From NCBI GenBank assembly GCA_029204225.1, contig CM055103.1:1941720-2005719 (forward strand): 64,000 nt of DNA, read 5' to 3'. Under the pieces are notes generated by a model. It was not told the origin of the DNA. It saw nothing but the letters and a program-made list of their open reading frames with translations, and made no database searches. This document shows, one piece after another, positions 53,198 to 63,170 of this stretch (positions are counted from its first letter, which is position 1; each line of letters begins with the position of its first letter). This DNA comes from Diphasiastrum complanatum (Eukaryota; Streptophyta; Lycopodiopsida; Lycopodiales; Lycopodiaceae). Position numbers and translations under genes: made by a program.

Positions 53198-54620
53198 TCT
53201 AGAAGGATCTACAAAAGATCGAGCTCACAAACCTAAGAATCAATCTTCACAGTAATGACTAGTCACTTGGAAACTTTGCTTTGATCACTAAGACAAAAGC
53301 ACACAATCTTTGAATCAAATCACTAAAGAAATCAGATCCAATCTCCTATTGGACTCATCAAATACCAATGACTCTTTCTTTTGAAAGTTGAAATGGATAT
53401 GAAAAAGATTTGACACCTAGAATTTCTTTTTCACTTGACTAGTTCTCTCAACACTTGAGATTCTTGAACAAAAGATGGCTTTTGTTTCAAACACCTGAAA
53501 ATCAAACTTAATCACTTCTTTTGGACTCACTCTTGACCCAAATAATCTCACTCTTGAGATTTAGAATGAATTTGATTTGATTTGAAATCAAACTATACCA
53601 CCAATTTTTCACAAAGCTTAAAAATTAGACAACTAGAGATTCACAAAGATCTCAACCATGCATGAATACTCAAATATGGACTCCTCCTCATTCTAGACAT
53701 CAAATGGAATCACAAATTGACCCTCACACTCTCACAAAGAAAGTTTAATAGAACTAATTTGAGTTTCATACATTCTATGTCAATTTTTGCTCAACAAATT
53801 GAATTCAATCACTCCTATTGGATTACACCAATTACTCTACCTTTTAAGAATTGGAATGAAATTCAAAATCAAAAGTTGTGATTTTTCTCACTAAGATATT
53901 GTGCTTCAAAGAGCTAATACCACTTAGAAATATTTGATCACCTAGGAGAATACAAATTCTCCACTAATAACAACACAAAATGAGCTTCTAGATCTTGCCC
54001 TCTACAAAGGAAGGAACTCTTAGAAAATTGGATCTCTCTCTACACATTTGCCACAGACACCTTAATGACTCTTTTCAAACCTTACACTCACTCAAACAAA
54101 TTGAGTAGGGTTGAACACTATGACTTGGATCTCAATCTCTTTTCTAGAACTCTCAATTTAAGCCAATCTATGTCAAATTTTATAAAAGATTTGCATAGAT
54201 GCTCTATATGCACTAGAAACTCTCAAAGGTTTCACTTGGAAGACAGATCCAAGGATGTTTTCTAGCAAATTTATGCTTCTAAACTTGACCCTATCACTCT
54301 TGAACAAATCTAGAGTGATGGTACAATGGATTTCATCCTCTCACCTTGCATATCACTCCTTAATCTATGATTTTTGGCAAAATCACTCTCAACTTTAACA
54401 TGCACTCAAAAAATCAGAGATGATCAATTAATGCACCTAATTCAAGCTTCAAATTTAATTTCTTGGCTGATCTAATCCAAGAACTAATCGAGGAATTAGA
54501 TTCTCTATAGAAAATGCTTGATTTTGCACCAAAAATCACTCAAATTGGGTATGTGAGTCAAATTCTACAAATTTTTTAAATTTCTCAGTCAAAACCGGAG
54601 CTGTATGGCCTCACATTTGT
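53198..54620 (-). other. Copia-9 leader region
   Basis: About 1.4 kb of AT-rich DNA between the collapsed ORF and the break at 54620, with many short GATTTGAAATCAAA-like words. No ORF is supported. Confidence 0.5.
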
Positions 54621-54627
54621 GAAATGG

Positions 54628-55311
54628 ATTTCACCGATTGTCATTGTTCCTAAGAAAAATGGGAAATTGCGAATCTGTGTGAATCTCAAAGCATTGAATA
54701 AAGTGACACGGAAGGATCACTTTCTGTTACCTTTTACTGAAAGTATTTTGGATCGCCTTGTTGGGGCGGAAGCTTGTTTCCTGGATTGATTTAGTGGTTA
54801 CAATCAGGTTAAGATTGCACCTGCCGATCTCCACAAAACTGCTTTTGCAACAATATAGGGCACCTATGCTTACAAAGTAATGCCGTTTGGACTCTGTAAT
54901 GCACCAAGTTCATTCCAAAGAGTAATGCAATTTGTCTTTAAAGATTATCTATAGAAATTTCTTGAAATTTACTTGGACGACTTGGGAGTTCATAGTACAG
55001 ATACAGACCACCTGGATCGATTGGAGAAAGTCTTTGAAAGATGCCGCAAATATCAGATTTCTCTAAATCCAGAAAAATGTCAGATATGGGTTTCTCACGG
55101 AGTGGTGCTTGGACATGTGATATCAAAACATGGTATTGCCACCGATTATTCTAAGATCATAGTTATTGGGGAATTGCCATCGCCAGCAACAATTTGAGGA
55201 GTTTATGTGTTTATGGGTCATGCGAACTACTATCGAATTTTTATTATCTTCTTTGCAGATTTAGCACGACCTATATACAAATTAAGTATTGTTCCTATTT
55301 GGACAGTAGAG
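54628..55311 (+). pseudogene. Gypsy-5 reverse transcriptase
   Basis: RT blocks: ISPIVIVPKKNGKLRICVN, LPFTESILDRLVGAEA, SGYNQVKIAPADLHKTAFAT, YKVMPFGLCNAPSSFQRVMQ, the catalytic EIYLDDLGVHSTDTDHLDRL near 54966, then ISLNPEKCQIWVSHGVVLGH. Stops near 54787, 54856, 54951 and 55196. It ends IWTVED at the deletion point. Confidence 0.88.
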
Positions 55312-55724
55312 GATGTTGTTATGCCAATTGAATTTTTAATCCCATCTTTACGCATAGCAGCAATGGAACGATTAAATGATTATCAGTCTTTACAACTTCG
55401 TCACGATGCGTTGCACAAATTATGTGAAATCCGATTGATGGCAATTCATGCCTCAGCAGTAGAGAAAGCCTGCCACAAGGCATGGCACGATCGGCGATTG
55501 CACAAGAAAGATCTAGAAGAAGGAGATCTTGCATTGATGTACAAAACCAAGCTGATCAAGAGTAAGTTAAAGTTTACTGGGGAAGGCCGTATAAAGTGAA
55601 GGACATCCTGAACTATGGCGCAGTAATTCTTGAGCACTTGGATGGAAAACGATTTGATACTCCGATAAATGGCAGCCGATTACGCAAGTTTCGGCAGCCT
55701 ACTCCGCCAGTTCAGCAAGCCTGA
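55312..55724 (+). pseudogene. Gypsy-5 integrase C-terminus
   Basis: It resumes at VVMPIEFLIPSLRIAAMERL and runs through EEGDLALMYKTKLIKSKLKF and, after a one-base loss near 55590, YGAVILEHLDGKRFDTP to RLRKFRQPTPPVQQA and TGA at 55722-55724. No catalytic residues remain. The end is the same as in Gypsy-3. Confidence 0.87.
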
Positions 55725-56362
55725 TCTCAATATATTTTTTCATTTTATTTGTTTTCAATTTTTTGTTTTCAGTATTTAATTTGCTGACTTTTTTTGAAAA
55801 AAGACAGTTAAAAAAAAAAAGGAAAAATAAAGAAAGACTGATGAACAAAAGTCAGGAAGTCATCAGCATAAGGAAAAGGAAACATAATATTTTTATGAAA
55901 AATGACTTTAAAACCCACTATTTTGGGCCGATTGGGCCAATACAGTATCGAAAACCTTCGTTGAGATCTCAAACTGTACATCCACCCTTGATTTACCTAA
56001 ATTGAGGTGGGCGAAGGTTTTTGACAAGAAAAAATATAATTTTTGAGTCAGACGAATGTTCAGTGATATGCCATTTTGGGAACCTTTGCCGAGCATCATA
56101 ACATCATTATGAAGCTTCGCCGACCTGCTAGATGATCTTAAAATGTCAAAATTAGGTTGTCCATAGCTTCAGATTGTGGAAAAAAGCATTTATGACAGTA
56201 CCTGGGCGAAGGTTCATCCTTCGCCAGCCCTGGAAAATGTTCGTCTGATAGGTTCAGATCCCTAGAAACCTTCGCCAAGATTTTTATAGCCTATTTTTAC
56301 AATACTGTACATGCTTGCAATTTTTTGTTCAGAACTGATCAGCCCAACTACTATTCAGTGTA
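55725..56362 (+). promoter_or_regulatory. Gypsy-5 pol/extra-ORF spacer with GGCGAAGGTT repeats
   Basis: A 638-bp spacer almost the same length as in Gypsy-3. Eight GGCGAAGGTT-like words or complements lie between 55956 and 56280. The hairpin GGCGAAGG-TTCAT-CCTTCGCC is at 56205-56225. The arms are identical to those in Gypsy-3, with a loop of equal length, while surrounding bases differ. Confidence 0.55.
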
Positions 56363-59300
56363 ATGGACCCACCAAATTCACCTATAAGTTGGCTGAATTC
56401 GGTTCATTCCAAATTTGTGCTAGCGAAGCTCTTGCGAATTTTTCTTGTGACCAAAGCCTTCCAAATTTTTTACATTGCCTTTTGATACACTCTCACATGG
56501 TTATAATTCCTTTGTGATCATCATGTCTTCTACCGATACTTCCTAGTCTCTACGCTATACTATCCATCGTGATGTCCCATCTGCAACGGACATCATGATT
56601 CTTCCTAGCACAAGCATGGTCACTCAGTGGATGACCCTTGCGGAGCCTCTACTTACTGCAATGGGTATTCATGAGAGAGCCTTTTTGGGACGCATCAATA
56701 TGGATTTCATCACTCTTGCCTTCAGTACATGGAAGGAAGAGAAATCCAAGTTTTACATCACCTTCCAAAGAGCCACACACAAGATGCGCGTCACTGAGGC
56801 CGCACTTGCAGCTATAGGAATCTCATCCGGTACGCACGCCTCACCCAATCACAAGCACACCAAACAGGCCATCAACCCATACATTGACCTCACCAACGAT
56901 CTGCATTGGACTAATGATGGCTACCTTCTGGAAGCCATCGTTGAGCCTTCCATCCACATCGTTGCCCAATTGTTGAATCATTTCCTGATGGTTGGCAACC
57001 TCAGGAAAGACCGCATCACATCTCAAATCCCTCACAGGATAGTCAAGTCCCGCATAAAGTTGGCCAATGCCCCTCTTGAACCATATAACTGGTTCAAGAC
57101 TGTTTCTGGTAAGCTCAAGTAAGCTATTAAGGCCAATACAAAGCAGCAGTTCGCCGTCGGCTCTCTATTGTCCCTCTTAGCCGCTTCTCACTTAGAAAAC
57201 AGAATCCATGGCTTCCATCTAGATTCTATGCTTTCGGTTTACGAAGAAGCACCGGCCGAGTCATCTCACCAGGCCTCAAGTTCTCATAGTCGTCATCGTC
57301 CACGCAACGAGATCGTAATTTCTGACTCGCCTTCCGCGTTACGACGTCGTACTAGGCATACCTCGTCAGCTGCACTTCCACCCCCTGCTGTTGTTTGCAC
57401 TGAACTTCTCATTCCCCTCGCCTCTGATGCTTCCCTCGCCTCTGCTCTCATACAAGGACAGTATGTGACCATTGGGCCTACCATTTCCATCACAGCTGCC
57501 CAGGCCGCCTCACCCTCGCACACCGAAGCAACCTCACCCAACACACAGTTCTTCATGGATATGTTCGATGATTCCGACCCCCTTGGGGCCACCGAAATCT
57601 TTGAAATGCCCCAGAGCCCAGCACCCTTTGAACTCCAATCCCCTGGAAGAGGATTCGGACATATCCATGAAGCTACTATTGGTGTCGAAGATGCCAGTCA
57701 GCAACCACCTACACAGGGTAGCCCAGCCACACTTCGGGTCGACACAGTTGTCAAGTCACCGAAGCAGTTCGACGCCACGGTGCCTGAAGGGTTTGAAGAC
57801 AAGGATATTTTTGAAGAAGAAGAGACTTTGGCACCTATTCCACGCCTACCATGGACAGTACCATCAGAGTCTCTTGTCGCTGCCACCTCCACGACTGTCG
57901 ATTCTGGTGATGCTCTCAGGTTAGTTTCAAGCCTTGGGCAAGTGATCCAGTCAATGTTGGATAAGAAGAAGGAAATGGAGCAGAGGATCTTTGATTTAGG
58001 ATCCGAAAACACGCTGATCAGCCAAAAAATTGTCCAGCTGGATCGAGAGGTGAAGATAGCCAACATGAAGAAAAGGCCGAAAGCGAAAAGACATTGGCCC
58101 AGCAACAAGCTGATCGCTTGGAAACCTACATCAGCACCCTGCAAAATGCCTTGACAACCGCACAGGATTAGGTAGATAAGGCAGTGCAAGATGCCAAGCA
58201 ACAGGTGCAGCTGCTGAAGGGGCAATTACAAATGGCCGAACAAGATCGCACACGGCTTCAAGGTGAATTGGATGCGACCACCCTTGAGCGTGATGCATAT
58301 CTACAAACACAAATACCCGATCATCAGGTCACACCGACGAAGATTTCATATTTGTTCAAGAAAGTGGAAACATACAAAGTGGCCCTTCAGGGATTCCAAG
58401 GCCACTTTGAAAGGTTCAAAGGAGCAGCTTCAACCGAGTTGGCAAAGGCAAAAGAGACCATCAACGCCTATAAAAAAGCCGCCACTCAAGTGTTGGAAGT
58501 CGGACCACAAATCCTCGTCCCGATCATGCCGCAATTCTCCCCTTCGTGCCAAGAAGCTGTACAGATGGATACAGGGGTTGATTCGAGCATGGACCAGGGA
58601 GGAGCTCCAGATCTAGCAGATCAACCGCCAACTATACCGGCAGTACAAGCGGGTCCATCCTCATCAAGGACAAGCCATTTATTCAGAAGGCCCATCAACA
58701 TTGAGGACCAGATCCTGACCTTCTTAAAGCAGCATCCACATGAGTCCTCGTGGGGTGGATGAGTTCTCAAATTTAAAACCTCCGAGATCGAGGCCGGCAA
58801 AGAATTGGACAAAATACCTGCACTAGGAGAGCAGCCGGCATGGAGAATCACGGTTTTTGAGAAAACTTCAGAATCAATTAGGAGTTACGTCGCCAGCCCT
58901 CGCCATTTGCGGATAGATCCTTATTACGTGCCAATGCCGCAAAGACAAAAATGGAAAGACTTGGAATTGGCTATGGATAAAATCACCATCCATATGCCCA
59001 ATTGGCCAATCATCCACCAGCCTTACAGTTGGAATATTTTAGTGGATTTCTATCGGGCCTTACAAGCATATCAGAGAGAGTATGTCCACTTTCCGGATCC
59101 AACGGTGCGACAATCGGCAATGTTTGCAAAAGATCTAATTCTGTTGGCGTCAGTGGCAACCAAATGGGACGATTGCCTTCCTACCCTAGCATTTGATCCA
59201 AATAAGCCGATGGCCTCAGAGCAAATCAAAGATCAGCTGCCGATTGCTCGACTGTATTTTCGTGCAGCTATGATGAGAGGCTCTTGAGAATCCTGCTTCA

Positions 59301-59453
59301 CCTCATGGACAACTTCTAAGTGGATTGCCGGAGCTCACCATTGTTTCCTACCGCATAATTTGGAGTTCAATACTGCACGTCTTGACTTTATGGAGAAGGT
59401 GCAGTATCATTTAATTAAGATTCGACGCGAAGCCAATAAAAGTCCCCAATAAC
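56363..59453 (+). pseudogene. Gypsy-5 extra 3' ORF, coiled-coil protein
   Basis: The most complete copy of the extra ORF, about 1,030 codons. The start is ATG 56363 (…PPNSPISWLNSVHSKF), aligned with the Gypsy-3 start. Domain 1 (to about 57240) has STSMVTQWMTLAEPLLTAMG, FSTWKEEKSKFYITFQRATH and LEPYNWFKTVSGKLK. A Ser/Pro/acid linker is followed by a long heptad-rich coiled coil (about 57900-58340: KKEMEQRIFDLGSENTLISQ; QLLKGQLQMAEQDRTRLQGE), then a Pro-rich hinge. Domain 2 (58850-59290) has NWPIIHQPYSWNILVDFYRA and AFDPNKPMASEQIKDQLPIA. A frameshift near 56420, stops at 57121, 58169, 58762 and 59284, and a shift near 58055 disable it. No transmembrane helix or signal peptide is evident. I do not know the function; it is not similar to gag, pol or a typical env. 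Confidence 0.82.
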
Positions 59454-59484
59454 TGCATATTGCAAGTGTCGTGGGACCGCCACC

Positions 59485-59502
59485 AATTTTGGTGAGGAAT
59501 AC
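59485..59502 (+). other. Gypsy-5 polypurine-like end
   Basis: TTTTGGTGAGGAATAC immediately before the LTR start at 59503. It is not a perfect purine run. Gypsy-3 has the equivalent GGTGGGCAATAC at its 3' end (minus strand, ending at 19102). Confidence 0.55.
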
Positions 59503-60203
59503 TGTTGGAGGGTTTGTGGATCCCAAGGCAATCCTAACCCTAGTTAATAAGTGAGAGGGATTTGGCACCCTGCGTGTGTAAGCTCAACCCAATGATCACA
59601 TAGTTATTTGATTCATTAGAATGTTAATAAAAGGACTTTAGGCCTTTTTGCTGGACTTTTAATGTCGCAGGGCCTAAATGTCAAGTTAGTGAATAAAGTT
59701 GGGTTTCCCTCCAATTTTGATGGTTCCCACACTTTTTTAAATTTGAATAAAAAGAGAGGCAAGACTGAACCAATAGGATTCAGAGGCCAGGGTCCTCCTC
59801 TCTACTATAAAAAAGGACTAACTCGAGTGGCTCCTCATGTTCATTTCCTCATTTCAATAAAGTAGATTGGTTCTCTTTAGAAATGGATTGATGAATGTCC
59901 TTGCTCTTCCTCTCTTTTTCTCCATTTCTCATGTTTTCTTTGGATTTTGCTAATTGTTGGATTTGATCATTATTGGGATTGCTATTTCTTATGCTTTTTG
60001 TGAGAGAGAAAGGGAGAGAGAGAAGAGTAAGTTTCTATCATTGTTGTGGATTTAGGGTTAATGGAAGTAGGGTTAATGGATGTAGTGTTAATGCTTAGTG
60101 TTAATGGATGTTAGTGTTAATGCTTAGTGTTAATGGATGTTAGTGTTAGATCCTCCATTCATGTTGAAATCTAAACTATACTATCGCTCTCATGGGAACG
60201 AAC
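59503..60203 (+). repeat. LTR-G copy 3, Gypsy-5 3' LTR
   Basis: A 701-bp LTR starting TGTTGGAGGGTTTG. Near its 3' end it has a short tandem repeat of GTGTTAATGSWTRT-type words with one more unit than copy 1 (about 60055-60150). The right end is set where similarity to copy 1 stops (GAACGAAC). Telomere-like TTAGGGTTAATGG words also occur near 60053-60077. Confidence 0.88.
59770..59861 (+). promoter_or_regulatory. CCAAT box, TATA box and polyadenylation signal in LTR-G
   Basis: CCAAT at 59770-59774, TATAAAAA at 59806-59813 and AATAAA at 59856-59861, in the order expected of U3 promoter then R. In copy 1 (33609-34276) the TATA box has changed to TGTAAAA, whereas CCAAT and AATAAA remain. Confidence 0.6.
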
Positions 60204-60288
60204 CTCCGCGTGACAACTAACTTCGGCTCTTTGATGCTAGATTGACTAGATCTTGGATTCAGTTTAGGCAAGGAAAGAAACCCACTAC
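60204..60288. other. Unassigned 85-bp loop between inverted LTR-G copies
   Basis: Unique sequence separating LTR-G copy 3 (plus) from the inverted fragment copy 4. It matches nothing else in the window that I can see. Confidence 0.5.
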
Positions 60289-60436
60289 AAAGGCCTAAAG
60301 TCCTTTTATTGACTTTCAATTAATTAATCAAATAACTATGTGATCATCGGATTGGACTTACACACGTAGGGTGCCAAATCCCTCTCACTTATTAACTAGG
60401 GTTAGGGTTGCCTTGGGATCTGCAAACTCTCCAACA
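60289..60436 (-). repeat. LTR-G copy 4, inverted 5' fragment
   Basis: The first ~148 bp of LTR-G in reverse orientation. Its TGTTGGAGAGTTTG start at 60436 is intact and abuts the Copia-10 leader, 17 bp from its PBS. Confidence 0.88.
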
Positions 60437-60453
60437 AAACTTTAATTCCGTAT

Positions 60454-60465
60454 GCTCTGATACCA
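60454..60465 (-). other. Primer binding site, tRNA-iMet type (Copia-10)
   Basis: TGGTATCAGAGC on the minus strand with only 17 bp of internal sequence left before LTR-G copy 4. Confidence 0.88.
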
Positions 60466-61430
60466 TAGTGATTATTCTTCCACAGAGAACACAATGCAAG
60501 TTTGAACAAATCAAACTAATATCAGTGTCTTTAATCGAGATTGTATCTGATCTATATACTAATAGAACAATATTAGTTTTGATTGAATATGCGTGCGAAA
60601 ATTATGTGCAGAATTAAGAGACAACTTGAGACAATTTAGACAATAAGAAACTATTGATCAAAAATGAATTTCTATAACTCTGAATCTGGTTCATCAATAT
60701 ACATCTCTTGCTGTCTTATCTCCTTGTTGTGTCTCTGATTGAGTGAGTGTGATACAACAAGTAGTGCACATGTATTTATATTGGTACAAGACAAGTCTTT
60801 TGGCCTTTTATTTAGAGGTCTTTTGGTCTTTTAATGGTGTAACAATAGATATCTAACCGTTTACGACGGTTGATATTCAAATAGACGCTTTGTTTCCAAG
60901 CTCGAATAAATTCTGTTCGCGAATTATTTGCGATAGTCCATCTCTTCGTCTCAGTTTTGTGTTCGAATTGTTCGCGACACTTGTCTCTTCGCGACATTTT
61001 TGTCATTTCGCGAATTGTTCACGACAGATGACAATTCTTGAGCTTGAAGAAGAAATCTAGAATATTTCGCGAACTGTTCGTGATAGTTTCGCGATAGGTG
61101 AGCTTGAAGAACAATCCAGAAGGTTTCGCAAATTGTTCGCGACAATTTCATGGCATATGAGGCTTGAACAAGAAGCATAATATTTCGCGACAAGATTCTG
61201 TTCACGAATCTTTCGAGCTTCAACAAGAAAGCCACGAGCTTCTACAAAAAACTGTTTCGCAAATCTTTTGAGATGACTGCAAGACAAATTTCGCGAATCC
61301 TTCGTGAATCTTTCGAATTGGTCACGAATAGAAATGTTTTCAGTTCGCGTTCATTTCTTTCTCATCCTTTGTCAAGTAAACTGCGCGCTTTGTTAGTAGA
61401 ATGAAGATCTGTTTGATCAGTTGTTCTACA
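60466..61430 (-). repeat. Copia-10 5' LTR with clustered TCGCGA words
   Basis: This is the LTR side of the Copia-10 PBS. Between about 60890 and 61345 it contains many TTCGCGAA, TCGCGA and TTCGTGAA words in both senses. The outer end is tentative (TGTAGAACAACTG on the minus strand at 61430). Similar words occur in the Copia-2 LTR (1942-2329). Confidence 0.7.
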
Positions 61431-61466
61431 AATTTTGAAGATAACTAAAAACAGGTTTTTGAGCTC

Positions 61467-62301
61467 TGTGTAAAAAATGAAAAAATAAGCTTGGTAGAGG
61501 CCAAAAATCATGTATATAGGATGATTACATATGTGTGGAGCTTGTTCCCACATGTCAAAATAGTGTACTTGTCATGTACCATAATCATATAGGTTTTACA
61601 TATGATTTAATTCAAGTTCTAGTGGCTAAAAAGACCAAAAACTAGTTTTCTAGACATATGACACATGGCATTAATCTATTGATTGCATGAGCCACATCCT
61701 TTGGTTAGGTGTCATATCACATGTGTAGAGGACAGCTCACATGTGTGGAATAGGCTGAAGTAGACAAATTTTGACTTCTAGAACATTTCCAAGTAGATCT
61801 CCATATAGAAGGAAAATGGACCAAAAGTGCTCAAAATAGAAGGTTTTGTCCAAGTGTTAGTTTTGCATGATGAATCATCATATGACAAAGCACCTTCACA
61901 CATGTGGGATCAGAGGGGTGATCAGTACCATGAGCTCCCATTTATTGTATATATAGAGCCACATTTGGCCATAATCATTGTGAGACACCAATCTTGGTTT
62001 TGGAAGCAATTTTGAGTGATTCTCTCCATTTGTCTACATTTGTTTTGATTGTTTTGAGGTTCTATCAATGTGTACTTGATTTTCAGGTTGGAGTCCGTAC
62101 TCAGACATTGTTTCACACGTGTGAAACCATAAAGTACACTTATCTTCAATTAATGATTGTTCTTGTTAGGATTTTGTGTCTAGAATTGATCTAGATTGAT
62201 CTTAATCTGAAGTAGATTGATAGATCAAGTAATCTGACAACCAATCCCTCTTGAGGATCAGATTAGGATCCACTCTTGGTCCTTTTTGTCCTTTTTCCAC
62301 A
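61467..62301 (+). repeat. Copia-9-family 5' LTR, second copy
   Basis: An 835-bp LTR, TGTGTAAAAAATG...CTTTTTCCACA, the inverted match of 51451-52279 with scattered differences. It carries the palindrome core CACACGTGTG at 62114-62123, within a perfect GTTTCACACGTGTGAAAC. Confidence 0.92.
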
Positions 62302-62313
62302 TGGTATCAAAGC
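62302..62313 (+). other. Variant primer binding site (TGGTATCAAAGC)
   Basis: One base differs from the tRNA-iMet complement (A for G). It is directly after the LTR. Confidence 0.8.
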
Positions 62314-62400
62314 CTAGTACAAGAGGTTTTGTTGAAATTGATAGGGTTAATCCAAATCAAAGCCAAAATTAGCAGTTTTTTGGAAACTAGTCAAATTTTG
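62314..62400 (+). other. Leader stub between LTR and Copia-11
   Basis: About 85 bp of leader, then the reading changes to gag of a different copia type. The LTR and the following coding region may therefore not belong to one original element. Confidence 0.4.
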
Positions 62401-63170
62401 TGTAGCTTCGAGAATGGAGTTTAAAAAATGACAAAGTTGTGCATGACAATATAATGCTAGATCTTACATCAATTTCAAATGCAAAGGATTTATGGGAAGA
62501 ATTGCAAACCAAGAATGAGACTCGATCTCGTAATCAGATCATGTTCTTGGAAGACTAATTAACTTACCTACAGTGGGACGACAAAGACCTGAACACATTC
62601 ATTGAAAAGATTAATTATCTGTTTATTTTCTTGCAGAATTCTCGTGCAGAAAATACAATTTCTAAGGAAGAACAGCTTATAGTTATTTTCTTCGAGCCCT
62701 ACCCAGGTCATTCCACACAACAAGAATCTTATTGGCGAAAGATGCAACAATGACACTTCAAAAGGCAATAGACGGAGTGAAGGAGGAAGTAGAAGTTCGT
62801 GAACGCTATGACGACAATTGTGATTTAGAAAATGCTCTATTTACTCAAAAGAATAAATCTTCTAAGAAGTCTAAGTTTAAGAGAGAGTCATCTAAAAAGA
62901 ATGAGTCTAAGACTAATGAATAACAATCTGGAAAACAACAGAAGAATTCTGGTGATAAGAAGATCTGCAATAGATGCAAAAGATCAGGTCACACAGAAGA
63001 AAAGTATTGGCTAAATCCAAAGATTGAATGCATTCATTGTCATAAACGGGGTCATGCAGCAGTAGACTGTTATCAAAATTCCAAAAACAAAAAGGTCGAA
63101 GACAAAGCAGAATACTCCAAAAGAGCAGCAGAAGACAGGACAACAAAAAACTCAACAACTTATGTTAGTA
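62401..63170 (+). pseudogene. Copia-11 gag
   Basis: The capsid part reads EWSLKNDKVVHDNIMLDLTS, AKDLWEELQTKNETRSRNQI and YLQWDDKDLNTFIEKINYLF, with stops near 62557 and 62740. A Lys/Ser-rich stretch is followed by two zinc boxes: CNRCKRSGHTEEKYW (last Cys changed) and the complete CIHCHKRGHAAVDC. The style is Tork/Tnt1-like and differs from Copia-3. Confidence 0.85.

Larger units (their letters stand above)
51451..54620 (-). mobile_element. Copia-9, internally deleted Ty1/copia element
   Basis: A minus-strand element consisting of 3' LTR, PPT (minus strand TTTTTGAGGAG at about 52280-52290), a drastically shortened coding region (52499-53197) and a long leader (53198-54620). The leader ends in text like the Copia-3 leader (CTGTATGG...CACATTTGTGAAA) and is cut by Gypsy-5 before the PBS. 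The 5' LTR is missing here. Confidence 0.8.
54621..60203 (+). mobile_element. Gypsy-5, deleted Ty3/gypsy element with extra 3' ORF
   Basis: A plus-strand relative of Gypsy-3. It begins abruptly inside RT (joined to Copia-9 at about 54620). It has an internal deletion of about 1.3 kb at 55311/55312 removing RNase H and the integrase N-terminal and core parts. It keeps the integrase C-terminus, the spacer, the full-length extra ORF and a 3' LTR (LTR-G, 59503-60203). Confidence 0.9.

Noticed and set aside
57716-58208. An intron in the extra ORF of Gypsy-5
   Set aside because: Removing a GT...AG segment here does not reproduce the Gypsy-3 sequence; a plain deletion fits better.
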